In this document: one piece after another, positions 1 to 8,336 of the stretch
How the letters are laid out: each line of letters starts with the position of its first letter
Position numbering within the stretch: the first letter of the stretch is position 1
DNA from: Aureliella helgolandensis
GTDB lineage: Bacteria > Planctomycetota > Planctomycetia > Pirellulales > Pirellulaceae
Assembly (NCBI RefSeq): GCF_007752135.1
Contig: NZ_CP036298.1
Coordinates: 7,184,501-7,248,500 of the forward strand
Length of the DNA: 64,000 nucleotides
Direction: 5' to 3'
Notes under the pieces: generated by a model
What the model was told of the DNA's origin: nothing
Databases searched by the model: none
The model's input: only the letters and a program-made list of their open reading frames with translations
Made by a program: the position numbers and the translations under genes

Positions 1-1242
1 GAGAACTTCGATGGCATGCTGTATAGCGAGCACCATTTGATCGAGAGAAGCAAACTCGAGAACGCTATGGATATTGTGCTGCCCGACAGAGAGGTTGGGG
101 GTGGGTAGCCCCATCTCGCTGAAGACAGCTCCATCGGTCCCACCTCGAATGGCTCCCAGATGGGGTGTCAGCCCCAGATTTTTGTAGGCTGCGATCGAAA
201 AATCTACGACATGGGGTGCACTGCGTTGTGCATCGGCCATATTGCGATATTGACGCTGGCGGACCAGTTCGAAACGCAGTCCCGGAGTTTCTTGAACGAG
301 GGAATCTGCCGTCGCTTGAAGGAGCAGGGCTTGGTCGTCCAGTCGTTCGGTGACGAAGTCTCTTAAAAGAAATTTTGCTTCGGCGTAGTCGACGGCCCCT
401 GAAAGCGAATACGGGTGAATAAATCCGTCGCGTCCCTCAGTCGACTCGGGCGTGAGCGCTTCGGTTGGCAAGGCGGCAATGAGTTTCGACAGCCCACGCA
501 GCGCATTGACCATCCGCCCCTTGCCGATCGAAGGATGAATATTGTTGCCATAGGCGCGAACCGTCATCTGATCGGCGGAAAAGTTCTCATTCTCCACTTC
601 CGCTTGGCCGCCTCCGTCAAGAGTGTATCCGGCGGCGGCCCCCGCCTTCGCTAAATCCATGTGCAGGGCACCGCGACCGATCTCTTCATCGCAGGTGAAC
701 AAAATACGGACCGGACCGTGCGGCAAATTGGGATGCTCTAGCAGATGCTCTGCCAACTCCATGATCGCTGCCACGCCCGCCTTATCGTCCCCGCCTAGGA
801 GCGTGGTGCCATCGGTAGTGATCAGAGTATGCCCAATCAATTGATTTAAGGCGGGGCAACTAGCCACATCGATCACTTTGCCATTCTTCTCAAGTGGAAT
901 GTCCCCGCCCGGGTATCGTTCAAGGACCGCAGGCCTCACATTGGCCCCCGACGCATCGGGCGAGGTGTCGACGTGGGCATTGAATAAAATAGTGGGCAGC
1001 GTGTTCGAGGCTCCATCCCCGGCAGTTGAAGGCAGCGTGGCCCATACCAAGCCATGCGCATCGTGCTCCACCTCCTCTAGCCCCATCGCACGCAATTCCT
1101 CGTACAGTATTTTCCCCAGTGTCCATTGCCCTGGGCTGCTTGGATATTCTTCACTGTCGGGATTCGCAGTGGTTTCGACTTGGACATAACGCAGGAAGCG
1201 TTCGAGCAACCTCTGACGATTGATATGGCTCGAGTTGGACAT
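1..1242 (-). CDS. pepT: Peptidase T (tripeptide aminopeptidase, M20 family), 3'-truncated by window edge
   Basis: The minus-strand frame runs open from an ATG at 1242 to the window edge and gives 414 residues without a stop. Visible M20 features are a metal-ligand segment NAHVDTSPD, the bridging-Asp/zinc segment GGDDKAGVA, the general-base segment TCDEEIG and a late segment IRGGTDGAVFSEMGLPTPNL typical of PepT. PepT removes the N-terminal residue of tripeptides using two zinc ions and acts in the cytoplasm. E. coli PepT is about 408 residues, so only a few C-terminal residues should be missing. The gene is divergent from the exonuclease gene that begins at 1437. Identification is strong; peptide specificity is inferred from family likeness. 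Confidence 0.9.
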   Translation of the reverse strand, partial: MSNSSHINRQRLLERFLRYVQVETTANPDSEEYPSSPGQWTLGKILYEELRAMGLEEVEHDAHGLVWATLPSTAGDGASNTLPTILFNAHVDTSPDASGANVRPAVLERYPGGDIPLEKNGKVIDVASCPALNQLIGHTLITTDGTTLLGGDDKAGVAAIMELAEHLLEHPNLPHGPVRILFTCDEEIGRGALHMDLAKAGAAAGYTLDGGGQAEVENENFSADQMTVRAYGNNIHPSIGKGRMVNALRGLSKLIAALPTEALTPESTEGRDGFIHPYSLSGAVDYAEAKFLLRDFVTERLDDQALLLQATADSLVQETPGLRFELVRQRQYRNMADAQRSAPHVVDFSIAAYKNLGLTPHLGAIRGGTDGAVFSEMGLPTPNLSVGQHNIHSVLEFASLDQMVLAIQHAIEVL

Positions 1243-1436
1243 ACGGTAACCTTCTACCTCTGTGGAATAGCTTAGGAGTTGATGCAGTAACGGGGGCTGA
1301 GACAATGCACGGGCGGCAATCGCTCGGGAACGGAACGAATCCCCCGTTGCGATGTTGTGCATATCGTCCCATACTGCGACCAGTGCGAAAAACGCAATCA
1401 CGAGCTGAGAACTCGGAATTCAACAGGAATGATTCA

Positions 1437-2252
1437 GTGGCCCAGGACGTTCGTTACTTAGTGTTTGACGTAGAGAGTGTGCCTGATGGCGACCTAGTTG
1501 CCAAGACACGGTACGCCGCGCTCGGGCTTTCTGCTGCTGAAGCCATCCGAAAATTTCGCAATGAATTGCTAATCACGTCCGGACGTGATTTCATCCCCTA
1601 CACCTATCACCTCCCCATATCCGTGGTGGTTGCCAAGCTCCGCGCAGACTTCTCACTCATCGAGATCGTGTCGCTGGATCAACCCGAGCACCGCCCCCAT
1701 GTGATCTCTAAGCATTTCTGGGCTGGCTGGGAGGCCTATGGACAACCGACCTGGGTCACCTTCAATGGTCGAAGTTTCGATATCCCACTCATGGAACAAG
1801 CCGCCTTTCGTTACGGAATTCCGATCCCCAAGTGGTTTAATCTCGAGCATCGAACCTATGAGCAAAACCGCAATCGGTACAACCTCGGCGCGCATATCGA
1901 TTTGCACGACGTGTTAACCAACTATGGTGCGACCTGGTACCGTGGCGGCTTGAATCTGGCCGCCAGCCTGCTTGGCAAGCCGGGAAAGATGGATGTAGCG
2001 GGTGACATGGTCTACGATCTGTACTTACAAGGTAAAATTTCAGAAATCAACGAGTACTGCCGGTGCGATGTGTTGGACACCTATTTCGTGTTTCTGCGCA
2101 GCATGCTGATGATGGGCAAGCTGACGCTCGAACAGGAGCAGTCCCACGTACTGCAGACCAAGGAACTGCTGGAATCGCAGGCCGAGGAGCATCCGGCCTA
2201 TCGGCAATACCTGGAACAATGGGGCGATTGGTCGAACCCATGGTCCGAGTAA
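1437..2252 (+). CDS. Predicted 3'-5' exonuclease related to the PolB exonuclease domain (DnaQ-like fold)
   Basis: I chose the GTG at 1437, preceded by AGGA about 8 bases upstream, giving 271 residues; the frame is open back to an ATG at 1305, but that extra stretch is Arg/Cys-rich and unlike the family. The N-terminus YLVFDVESVPDG carries the ExoI motif (D-x-E), TFNGRSFDIPLM is the ExoII-like segment, and YCRCDVLDTYFVFLR is the ExoIII-like segment with its Asp. This matches the 'predicted 3'-5' exonuclease related to PolB' family (DNA_pol_B_exo2), stand-alone proofreading-like nucleases found in many bacteria. Role in repair is inferred; no DNA-polymerase gene is nearby. It is divergent from pepT and followed by a repeat cluster. 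Confidence 0.85.
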   Translation: MAQDVRYLVFDVESVPDGDLVAKTRYAALGLSAAEAIRKFRNELLITSGRDFIPYTYHLPISVVVAKLRADFSLIEIVSLDQPEHRPHVISKHFWAGWEAYGQPTWVTFNGRSFDIPLMEQAAFRYGIPIPKWFNLEHRTYEQNRNRYNLGAHIDLHDVLTNYGATWYRGGLNLAASLLGKPGKMDVAGDMVYDLYLQGKISEINEYCRCDVLDTYFVFLRSMLMMGKLTLEQEQSHVLQTKELLESQAEEHPAYRQYLEQWGDWSNPWSE

Positions 2253-2354
2253 TCTCGGCTTGCCTGGCTGGATGATGTGCGAGCGTTTGCAGTTTTTCCA
2301 CAGTGGTAGCACCACCTATCATCCTGCAGCGACGCCCCCCCTTCCTTGCTCACC

Positions 2355-2499
2355 GGGCTGTTGAAATAGTGACCCGCTGCGTGACGGGCTGTTGAAATAG
2401 TAACCCGCCGCGTGAGCAAGGAAAGATAACCTCCGCTACAAGGCAATTAAGGATGCTACCTCCGTATTAAAATTCAAATTGCGATTAAATCAACAGCCC
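2355..2499. repeat. Dispersed MITE-like repeat, copy 1 (with 31-bp internal duplication)
   Basis: The element begins with GGGCTGTTGA and ends with its exact reverse complement TCAACAGCCC. The left terminal unit (GGGCTGTTGAAATAGT plus about 15 bases) is present twice in tandem, at 2355 and 2386, so this copy is 145 bp instead of about 114. Without the duplication it aligns closely to the copy at 49529, including the interior GAGCAAGGAAAGATAACCTC and the AT-rich right arm. A second inverted pair, CCTTGCTCAC at 2344-2353 and GTGAGCAAGG at 2412-2421, frames the left arm. No coding capacity is seen. Confidence 0.8.
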
Positions 2500-2625
2500 G
2501 GTAAGCAAGGAAGGGTGATTGCCGCTACAGGCCAATTCGGGAAATTACCTACTCAGCAAAACTGCGATCGCCATGAAATCGACAAGCCACTATGCGGCGG
2601 GTTACTAGTTCAACAAGCCGTGCCG
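2500..2625. repeat. Degenerate repeat copy directly following copy 1
   Basis: The stretch starting AAGCAAGGAAGGGTGATTGC resembles the interior of the neighbouring repeat (GAGCAAGGAAAGATAACCTC) and continues with CCGCTACAGGCCAATT, then an ATGAAATCGACAAGCC segment that corresponds to the usual right end. It ends with TGCGGCGGGTTACTAGTTC, which is also seen to the right of the 8835 copy (TGCGGTGGGTTACGAG). I read it as an older, diverged copy lying in tandem. The terminal inverted repeats are no longer intact. Confidence 0.55.
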
Positions 2626-2655
2626 AACAGCATGATTTCCCGCCAAGGATCGCAA

Positions 2656-3471
2656 CTATAGCTCGAGTTTTAACGACGAACTTCCGTGACGTCGCGCCTT
2701 GAGTCGGATGTAGGGAGCAATGTAGTAGCAGCGATGACCGAAAGTTCCCACCGGTGCATCGGGCTTAGCGTGCTGCGGTTCGCTGACCGCTTCAATGGCA
2801 AAGCCACTGCGACAGATACCGCCCAAGAGCGCATTCCAGCTGTGAACATACTCACGAGTGTGGGGCTCGCGCAGTTTGCTCGGCTCGGTGGCGGCAGGTA
2901 CAGGACGGTTATCGTAGTACGCATGCTCCACCACGTATTGCCCCGTATAGGTCTGCAGAGAGCTCTGCAAATTCGCCGGCTGCTTGTGTTGACTGATGTA
3001 CAACCCACCCGGCCGTGTAACCCGTGCTATCTCAGGAAACAATCGATCGAGGCTCGCCAAGTAACAGGTGCTTACCGGATGAATCACCAGATCAAAAGAC
3101 TCGTTGGCCAGCATGTGCAAGTCGTCCATCGAGGTTTCGAACGTTCGGATGGGCAACTGGCGTTGCTTGGCGACTTGCCGGTCGAGCTCGAGCATGTTGG
3201 GACTTAGATCCACCACGGTTACCTGCGCGCCGGCTGCAGCATACAAGGGCCCGTGGCGGCCTCCTCCTGCGGCTAGGCAGAGCACATTCCAGCCCTGGAT
3301 GCCCCCCTCCAGCCACCCCAGCCCATCGACCGTCTGCAACGGGTTTTGCAACTCCGATTCCGAGGCGGGTTTGGCCAATACGTGCCCACCGGACGCCATG
3401 CGATTCCAAGCAGATTGGTTATGCTTCAATAGTTCTGCGGTATTCCGCGAGGGTGGGTCCGGCAGGGGCAT
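2656..3471 (-). CDS. Class I SAM-dependent methyltransferase
   Basis: The product is 271 residues. Motif I appears as NVLCLAAGGGRHGPLYAAAGA, followed by an acidic strand end VTVVDLSPNML (motif II, ribose-binding Asp) and a motif-IV-like FDLVIHPVSTCYL; RVTRPGGLYIS is the post-motif strand common in Methyltransf_11/25 proteins. The substrate cannot be told from sequence. The gene is the last of a likely three-gene minus-strand operon: kinase (ends 4008), 155-aa hypothetical (3513-3980), methyltransferase, with gaps of about 27 and 41 bases. Distal to it is the repeat cluster. Family call is strong, function unknown. Confidence 0.85.
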   Translation of the reverse strand: MPLPDPPSRNTAELLKHNQSAWNRMASGGHVLAKPASESELQNPLQTVDGLGWLEGGIQGWNVLCLAAGGGRHGPLYAAAGAQVTVVDLSPNMLELDRQVAKQRQLPIRTFETSMDDLHMLANESFDLVIHPVSTCYLASLDRLFPEIARVTRPGGLYISQHKQPANLQSSLQTYTGQYVVEHAYYDNRPVPAATEPSKLREPHTREYVHSWNALLGGICRSGFAIEAVSEPQHAKPDAPVGTFGHRCYYIAPYIRLKARRHGSSSLKLEL

Positions 3472-3512
3472 GGCATCGTTTCTAGATTCGTTTGTCTGAA
3501 AGAGAACTCAAC

Positions 3513-3980
3513 CTAAGTGGCCGGTAGCTCACTGGGGCGCCACAGTTGTTTCAAGGAGCTGACCTGTACGAAACATTGTTGCTCTTGGAGATAGGCCACC
3601 AGTGGAGTGTCTGTTGGAGCCAAGGCGTGGAGGACTTGCGTCCACTCGATCCAAGGGCAACTGCCGCGCAGTTCGAGCCGCCGGACGGCCGCGCCATCGT
3701 CGTAGAGCATGCCATCCAACTGCCACACCGAATCGCTGGGCTCGCCGGAAGACTTGCCGCACCACACGAACGATCCATCCCACTCGATGTACAGGCGATC
3801 CAACTCCATCAATTGACCGACCACCGCTTCAAAGGTGCGTGGAATGGGAGGGACCGCCGCGTTGCAACCCTCCACCAGTTCCAAGGCCTGACCATGGACT
3901 ACGATCGAGCCGCATGGACGAGCCTCTGCCGGCATCGCGAGCAAATGAAGATTGAGCAGTGGCAAGGATTGAGGTGACAT
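3513..3980 (-). CDS. Conserved-looking hypothetical protein, 155 aa
   Basis: I do not recognise the family. The product is soluble, rich in Trp, Leu and acidic residues, without a signal peptide or membrane segment. It includes a stretch LYIEWDGSFVWCGKSSGEPSD followed by WQLDGMLYDDGAAVRRLELRG, which looks like beta strands. It lies between the kinase gene (27 bases upstream) and the methyltransferase gene (41 bases downstream) on the same strand, so co-transcription is likely. It could be a small accessory protein of that operon; nothing in the sequence shows a catalytic motif. Confidence 0.7.
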   Translation of the reverse strand: MSPQSLPLLNLHLLAMPAEARPCGSIVVHGQALELVEGCNAAVPPIPRTFEAVVGQLMELDRLYIEWDGSFVWCGKSSGEPSDSVWQLDGMLYDDGAAVRRLELRGSCPWIEWTQVLHALAPTDTPLVAYLQEQQCFVQVSSLKQLWRPSELPAT

Positions 3981-4007
3981 GAAAACTCTACGAAACGCGG
4001 ACGGTTG

Positions 4008-5780
4008 CTACTGCGCAGCCAAGTAGCCAAGTATTGCACCGAGCAGGAGCGTGGGTGGGACGGCGATTGCCAGGGTCAGGGCAATCATCATCCCCGTGCT
4101 CATCATCCCAGCATGCGCGGCGGGCTGGGCGGTAGCCTCAGCGAATGAGGAGGGCAGGGCAGGGGGGGGAGCGGGGACTGGCGGTGCCACCTCGGGAGCC
4201 AAACTCCCCGAAGGCAGATTGCCCGCTGATAATGAATCGGAATCGAATTGAGTTCCAGCTGCGGGCCCCGCCGCAGTGGCGGACAAGGTTTTGGAATTCA
4301 GTCCACGACTGGTGTCGACTTGCTGCGGTTCGCTCAATAGGGAACTTGAATTCAGACCACCTGCTGGATTCAACTCGTCAACGATTCGGTCTGCAGCATG
4401 CGAGGGTAGGGGAGGAGCCATCCAGGGCGAGCGAGGCATGGTGGCTGGCCCGAGTTGATAGGATTCGGCCGCCCACGGTTCGAGCCGCGCCGCCACCTCT
4501 GCCGCACTAGAAATCCGCTTGCGGGGATCCTTCTCCATCATGTCGGCAATGATATCTACAAAATCCTCCGTCAGATCCGGAGTGAACTTGCGAGGATGCC
4601 AAGGAGTCTCATCCAAGTGGCGGCGCAATTTGGAAGTGGTGTCTCCGCCTGGAAACGGGACCTTGCCACACACGGCGTAGTAGAGCGTGCATCCTAATGA
4701 ATAGATATCAGAAGTGGGCTGAACCTCTAGAGGCGTGCTGATCTGCTCGGGGGACAAATAGTCGGCAGTACCGACAATTTTCCCGGCGCGTGGATCGCTC
4801 ATTAATTCCTTGGCAAAACCGGCTAACCCGACATCGGAGACCTTTGCGTCGCCAGCGGGGGTGACGAGGACATTGCCCGGCTTCACATCGCGATGCACCA
4901 TCCCTTGAGAGTGGGCATATTGCAATCCGAGTGCGGCTTGCATGACAATTTTGGCCGCCTGATGAGCGGGCAGGGCCCCCTGAGTTTTCACCAAGCGTCG
5001 CAGATCCATGCCTGGCACGTACTCGGTCACCAAGTAGTGCACGACGCCATCCTGGCCCGCGTCAAAGGCGCGCACGAGATAGGGGGAATCCAATTTTGCC
5101 TGCATGCGAATCTCACGCGCAAAACTCTCGCGAGACTCTGCGGTGGCCCGCGATTTGGGAAGCAGCACCTTCACCGCGCATTCACGCCCCATCACTTGGT
5201 GGACGGCTTTGAAGACCTGCCCCATTCCTCCCGCACCAATCCAGTCCGTGATTAAATAGGGCCCCAAATAAAACTTCGTGCGGCCGGCCAACAATTGGTC
5301 TGCTTGATACTTGGTCAGCAGCTTTTGCTCGATCAAGATTTCGCTCAATAGCGAATCAGGCACAGTGGTCGCTTCGGGCAACCCCTGTTGCTTCAGCCGA
5401 TGGCGAGCGACGCGCAAGCAGTAATCGAGTTGCTGAGCAGTAATCAGGCCGCTAGCTACCGAAGTCGTCGGAAGAATGGGATCAGTCTCTCCAAGCTTGT
5501 GAGTCGGATCGACTGGAGGTGTGATAGGATCCAGTTTTAAACACTCGCGTGGTTGAAGGAGACGGGCCGTAGAAGGTAATCTAAGCTTGAGTGCCAAAGG
5601 ACGTGAATTGCTGAACTCCAGCTCGGGGCGCTTGCCGGGATAGCGTTCTGCCGCCACAATCGTCAGACGTGCCTCGTGTTGTGCTTCAACTGCCCTGGTG
5701 CGTCCTACTTTTTTCCAATCGCCGTAACGAACAATAACATACGCATGGCTGGTCGAACAATCGCTATTGGCGACATCCAC
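4008..5780 (-). CDS. Membrane-anchored serine/threonine protein kinase
   Basis: Taking the ATG at 5780 gives 590 residues. The kinase domain starts near residue 176: glycine loop GAGGMGQVF (182-190), ATP lysine in CAVKVL (K204), catalytic loop HRDVKPGN (296-303), SDVG in place of the usual DFG (315-318), GTADYLSPEQ, DIYSLGCTLY. About 120 residues of Pro/Ser/Ala-rich linker follow, and a single C-terminal hydrophobic helix (about 559-589) should anchor it in the membrane with the kinase in the cytoplasm. The N-terminal 175 residues are unassigned. The ATG start would overlap the divergent phosphatase gene; a GTG at 5657 would avoid this and is a good alternative. Targets unknown. Confidence 0.88.
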   Translation of the reverse strand: MDVANSDCSTSHAYVIVRYGDWKKVGRTRAVEAQHEARLTIVAAERYPGKRPELEFSNSRPLALKLRLPSTARLLQPRECLKLDPITPPVDPTHKLGETDPILPTTSVASGLITAQQLDYCLRVARHRLKQQGLPEATTVPDSLLSEILIEQKLLTKYQADQLLAGRTKFYLGPYLITDWIGAGGMGQVFKAVHQVMGRECAVKVLLPKSRATAESRESFAREIRMQAKLDSPYLVRAFDAGQDGVVHYLVTEYVPGMDLRRLVKTQGALPAHQAAKIVMQAALGLQYAHSQGMVHRDVKPGNVLVTPAGDAKVSDVGLAGFAKELMSDPRAGKIVGTADYLSPEQISTPLEVQPTSDIYSLGCTLYYAVCGKVPFPGGDTTSKLRRHLDETPWHPRKFTPDLTEDFVDIIADMMEKDPRKRISSAAEVAARLEPWAAESYQLGPATMPRSPWMAPPLPSHAADRIVDELNPAGGLNSSSLLSEPQQVDTSRGLNSKTLSATAAGPAAGTQFDSDSLSAGNLPSGSLAPEVAPPVPAPPPALPSSFAEATAQPAAHAGMMSTGMMIALTLAIAVPPTLLLGAILGYLAAQ

Positions 5781-6413
5781 GGATGCGCCGCTGCCCTGAA
5801 TGCTATTCTAGATGCCATCGCGCCTCAAGCCGATGACACCATTGTTGCACTAGGAGACTACGTGGACCGTGGTCCCAATTCGAAAGGAGTCATCTCGCGG
5901 TTGATCGAACTCAAGGATCAATGCAACTTTGTGGCACTGCACGGCAACCATGAGGAAATGATGCTGGATGTGGTCAAGGAGGGGCAGCCCCCCTTTCGGT
6001 GGCTGCAGTACGGCGGAGTGGAGACCCTCGACTCCTACCTTTTTGCCGGGGACATGAGCGTCATCCCCCCTGAACATCGCCAATTTTTCGACGAAATGCG
6101 CGACTTCTATGAAACCGAGCGACATTTCTTTGTCCATGCGAACTACGACCCTGCCTTGCCACTGCAGGAGCAAGGCAAGTTTCTGTTGCGGTGGCAGAAA
6201 TTGACCGACTCCACCCCGGGCCCTCACGTAAGTGGAAAACAAGCCGTTGTCGGGCACACTCACGATCGAGGTGGAGAAATCTTTGATCTTGGGCATTTGG
6301 TATGCATTGACACCTATTGCTACGGAGGTGGCTGGCTGACCGCCTTAGAAGTCAACACGGGCCAACTCTGGCAGGCGGACATCGACGGGGAGTTGCGCGG
6401 TGCCAGTTCGTAA
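5745..6413 (+). CDS. PPP-family serine/threonine phosphatase / ApaH-like metallophosphoesterase
   Basis: The ATG at 5745 gives 222 residues and begins right at the fold (MAGRTIAIGDIHG). The three PPP metal motifs are present: GDIHG, GDYVDRG and GNHEEM, followed by VGHTH near residue 166. These are the ligands of the dinuclear metal site. The size and spacing fit the bacterial PrpA/PphA-type protein phosphatases and the symmetrical diadenosine tetraphosphatase relatives; I cannot separate the two by sequence. The gene faces a Ser/Thr kinase gene, head to head, which favours a protein-phosphatase role. The reading frame is open upstream to 5676, inside the kinase gene. Confidence 0.87.
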   Translation: MAGRTIAIGDIHGCAAALNAILDAIAPQADDTIVALGDYVDRGPNSKGVISRLIELKDQCNFVALHGNHEEMMLDVVKEGQPPFRWLQYGGVETLDSYLFAGDMSVIPPEHRQFFDEMRDFYETERHFFVHANYDPALPLQEQGKFLLRWQKLTDSTPGPHVSGKQAVVGHTHDRGGEIFDLGHLVCIDTYCYGGGWLTALEVNTGQLWQADIDGELRGASS

Positions 6414-6741
6414 GAGGGCCAATTCGTATCAGGTAAGCGACTGAGTGTGAGCGCATCAACGCCGACTCTGCAATCCTCTTCCTGAGAAACCTCGACGCGC
6501 CGCCCGACCAGCAAACTCCGCGTGATCGTCAAAACTTACCAGGTTTACTAATCCCACCCGACCCGAAAAGCCGAATCTGTAGGTACGGGAGAATCTTCGG
6601 TCCAGCATTGGCCCGGAGTGCATTTCGCATGTCGATTCTCGAGTGCGTGCGCTGCAGGCTGCCAATTGGGTAGCCACAGCGACTCCCGCCTACCTATGGG
6701 GTTGTTTAATGCTTTCAATGCTGTTCGCAGGGGTGCGAAAG
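6414..6741. other. Intergenic, no gene seen
   Basis: About 330 bases between the phosphatase and the barrel gene. No RNA gene, repeat or hairpin stands out. The barrel reading frame is open back to 6643, so part of this may be coding if an earlier start is used. Confidence 0.4.
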
Positions 6742-8271
6742 ATGGATGTCTCGAACCGAAATCGAGTCGTGAAAACCTTGACACACGCGGCGGATGGTCC
6801 AGCCCAATTCGACCGACAGCCCACGTGCCCTGCCACGCCTGCAGGAAATTGGCTGAGCCAGGCCGTCCCTCGGTTGGCCTGCGTGATGGTCACGCTGCTG
6901 TGCGCCAGCCCTGCGCATGCTCAGCTGCGGAGCGGCGGAGCTCAGCGTGAACGCTATCGCGAGTCACCACATCAATACTCGCCATCCCACACTGCCAGCG
7001 ACGATTCGAACGCAGTCCGGACCGCAAGCTATTCCGATGACGATTATGTCATCGAGGACAGCTATGGCCCGTCCGCTTTGGAGGCTCCTTACGAGGAGTA
7101 TGATGACTATCGCGAGCTCCAGCCCACCCCCATGAGAAGCACTTTGGCCAGTGGTTGCGGATGCGACAGTTGCCAGAGCGGGTTTTCAGGAGGCTGCGAC
7201 AGCTTGGCTCCCACCTGCATGACTGCTTGCCAGCCAGGTTGCGGCCCCTTGATGTCGCTCTGGTACCGCTTGAGCGTTCGAGCAGAAGTGCCCCTTTACT
7301 GGCGCCGCGCCGCAGGGCCACCGCCACTGGCGGTCAACTCCACCGACGGCAGTGGCGACATCCTGCTGGGCAATGGTCCGCTGGATGATCAAGCTCAAGC
7401 GGGATTTCGCTGGACGATGAGCACCTGGCTCGGCCGGGACGAGCAGCTGGGGCTGATGTTCCGCTATTGGACCGCGGGCGACCAAGACGACATCTTCGGC
7501 TTCGATCCTACACTCTTCCCAACCGTGTCACGACCGTTCATCGACACCTCCGGTACACCTGCACTGCAAACCGTAGTGATCCGGGCTCCGGGAGTGAGTA
7601 CCGGGGATATGACGGTGCAGACCAGCTCGTCAGTCGAGGGACTTGACCTGACGTTGAAACGACGACTCTACCAAGATCGCTTCAGCCGCGTGGACTGGCT
7701 TTACGGATACCAACACGTCAGTATTGAGGAGGGGATGAACATCTCCAGCAATACGCGTTCCTTGACCGCCCCTTTGGGATCGATTTCCATCACTGACGAC
7801 TTCCAAACCCAAAACGATTTCCATGGGATTTCGTACGGTGTGATGAGCACTCGGCGGTTCGCCAACTGGAAATGGGAAGGGCTCATTCGATTAGGAGCTG
7901 GTAACCTGCGTCGCAGAGTAAATCTCACCGGATCGACCACGACGACTTCGACCGCAGGTGCCTCTAGCACGGACTCCCAAGGGTTGCTAGTTCGCAATAC
8001 GAACAACCACCCCTTCGATGACGATACCTTCGTCGTCATTCCAGAGGTCGGCCTGAACGCAGCTTGGACCATTCGCCCGGGCTTCGATTTTAACATTGGC
8101 TACAACTACATGATGATTCCTAAGGTGGCTCAGGCCAGTCATCAGGTCAACGACAATCTCCGGGTCAACCTATCCGATCCGTTGGTGGGAGCCTTAGATC
8201 CCGAATTCAAACTGGAAACGGGACAATTCTGGCTGCATTCACTGGGCTTCGGATTCCAGCTACGATACTAG
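6742..8271 (+). CDS. BBP7-family outer-membrane beta-barrel protein
   Basis: I favour the ATG at 6742 (509 residues); the frame stays open to 6643. A signal peptide follows an unusually long N-terminus: the hydrophobic stretch LACVMVTLLCASPAHA precedes cleavage before QLRSGG. After a Tyr/Asp-rich segment comes a Cys-rich region GCGCDSCQSGF...CDSLAPTCMTACQPGCG, then the body of alternating strands ending in LHSLGFGFQLRY, an aromatic C-terminus typical of outer-membrane barrels. The combination is characteristic of the planctomycetal BBP7 family. It is expected in the outer membrane; whether it is a porin or adhesive/structural protein is not known. The thioesterase gene follows after 65 bases. 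Confidence 0.8.
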   Translation: MDVSNRNRVVKTLTHAADGPAQFDRQPTCPATPAGNWLSQAVPRLACVMVTLLCASPAHAQLRSGGAQRERYRESPHQYSPSHTASDDSNAVRTASYSDDDYVIEDSYGPSALEAPYEEYDDYRELQPTPMRSTLASGCGCDSCQSGFSGGCDSLAPTCMTACQPGCGPLMSLWYRLSVRAEVPLYWRRAAGPPPLAVNSTDGSGDILLGNGPLDDQAQAGFRWTMSTWLGRDEQLGLMFRYWTAGDQDDIFGFDPTLFPTVSRPFIDTSGTPALQTVVIRAPGVSTGDMTVQTSSSVEGLDLTLKRRLYQDRFSRVDWLYGYQHVSIEEGMNISSNTRSLTAPLGSISITDDFQTQNDFHGISYGVMSTRRFANWKWEGLIRLGAGNLRRRVNLTGSTTTTSTAGASSTDSQGLLVRNTNNHPFDDDTFVVIPEVGLNAAWTIRPGFDFNIGYNYMMIPKVAQASHQVNDNLRVNLSDPLVGALDPEFKLETGQFWLHSLGFGFQLRY

Positions 8272-8336
8272 GGGAGCCCTCATCGCGGGTCCCAGACCTG
8301 TCCCATGCTTGAGACTCTAGAGAAATACCCATCACC

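Noticed and set aside
1305-1436. N-terminal extension of the exonuclease to ATG 1305
   Set aside because: The added 44 residues are Arg/Cys-rich, lie in the intergenic region, and a GTG with a good ribosome-binding site begins right before the conserved fold.
2355-2421. Possible CRISPR-like repeat pair (31-bp spacing)
   Set aside because: Only two units, no spacers between them, and the pair is part of a dispersed element with terminal inverted repeats.
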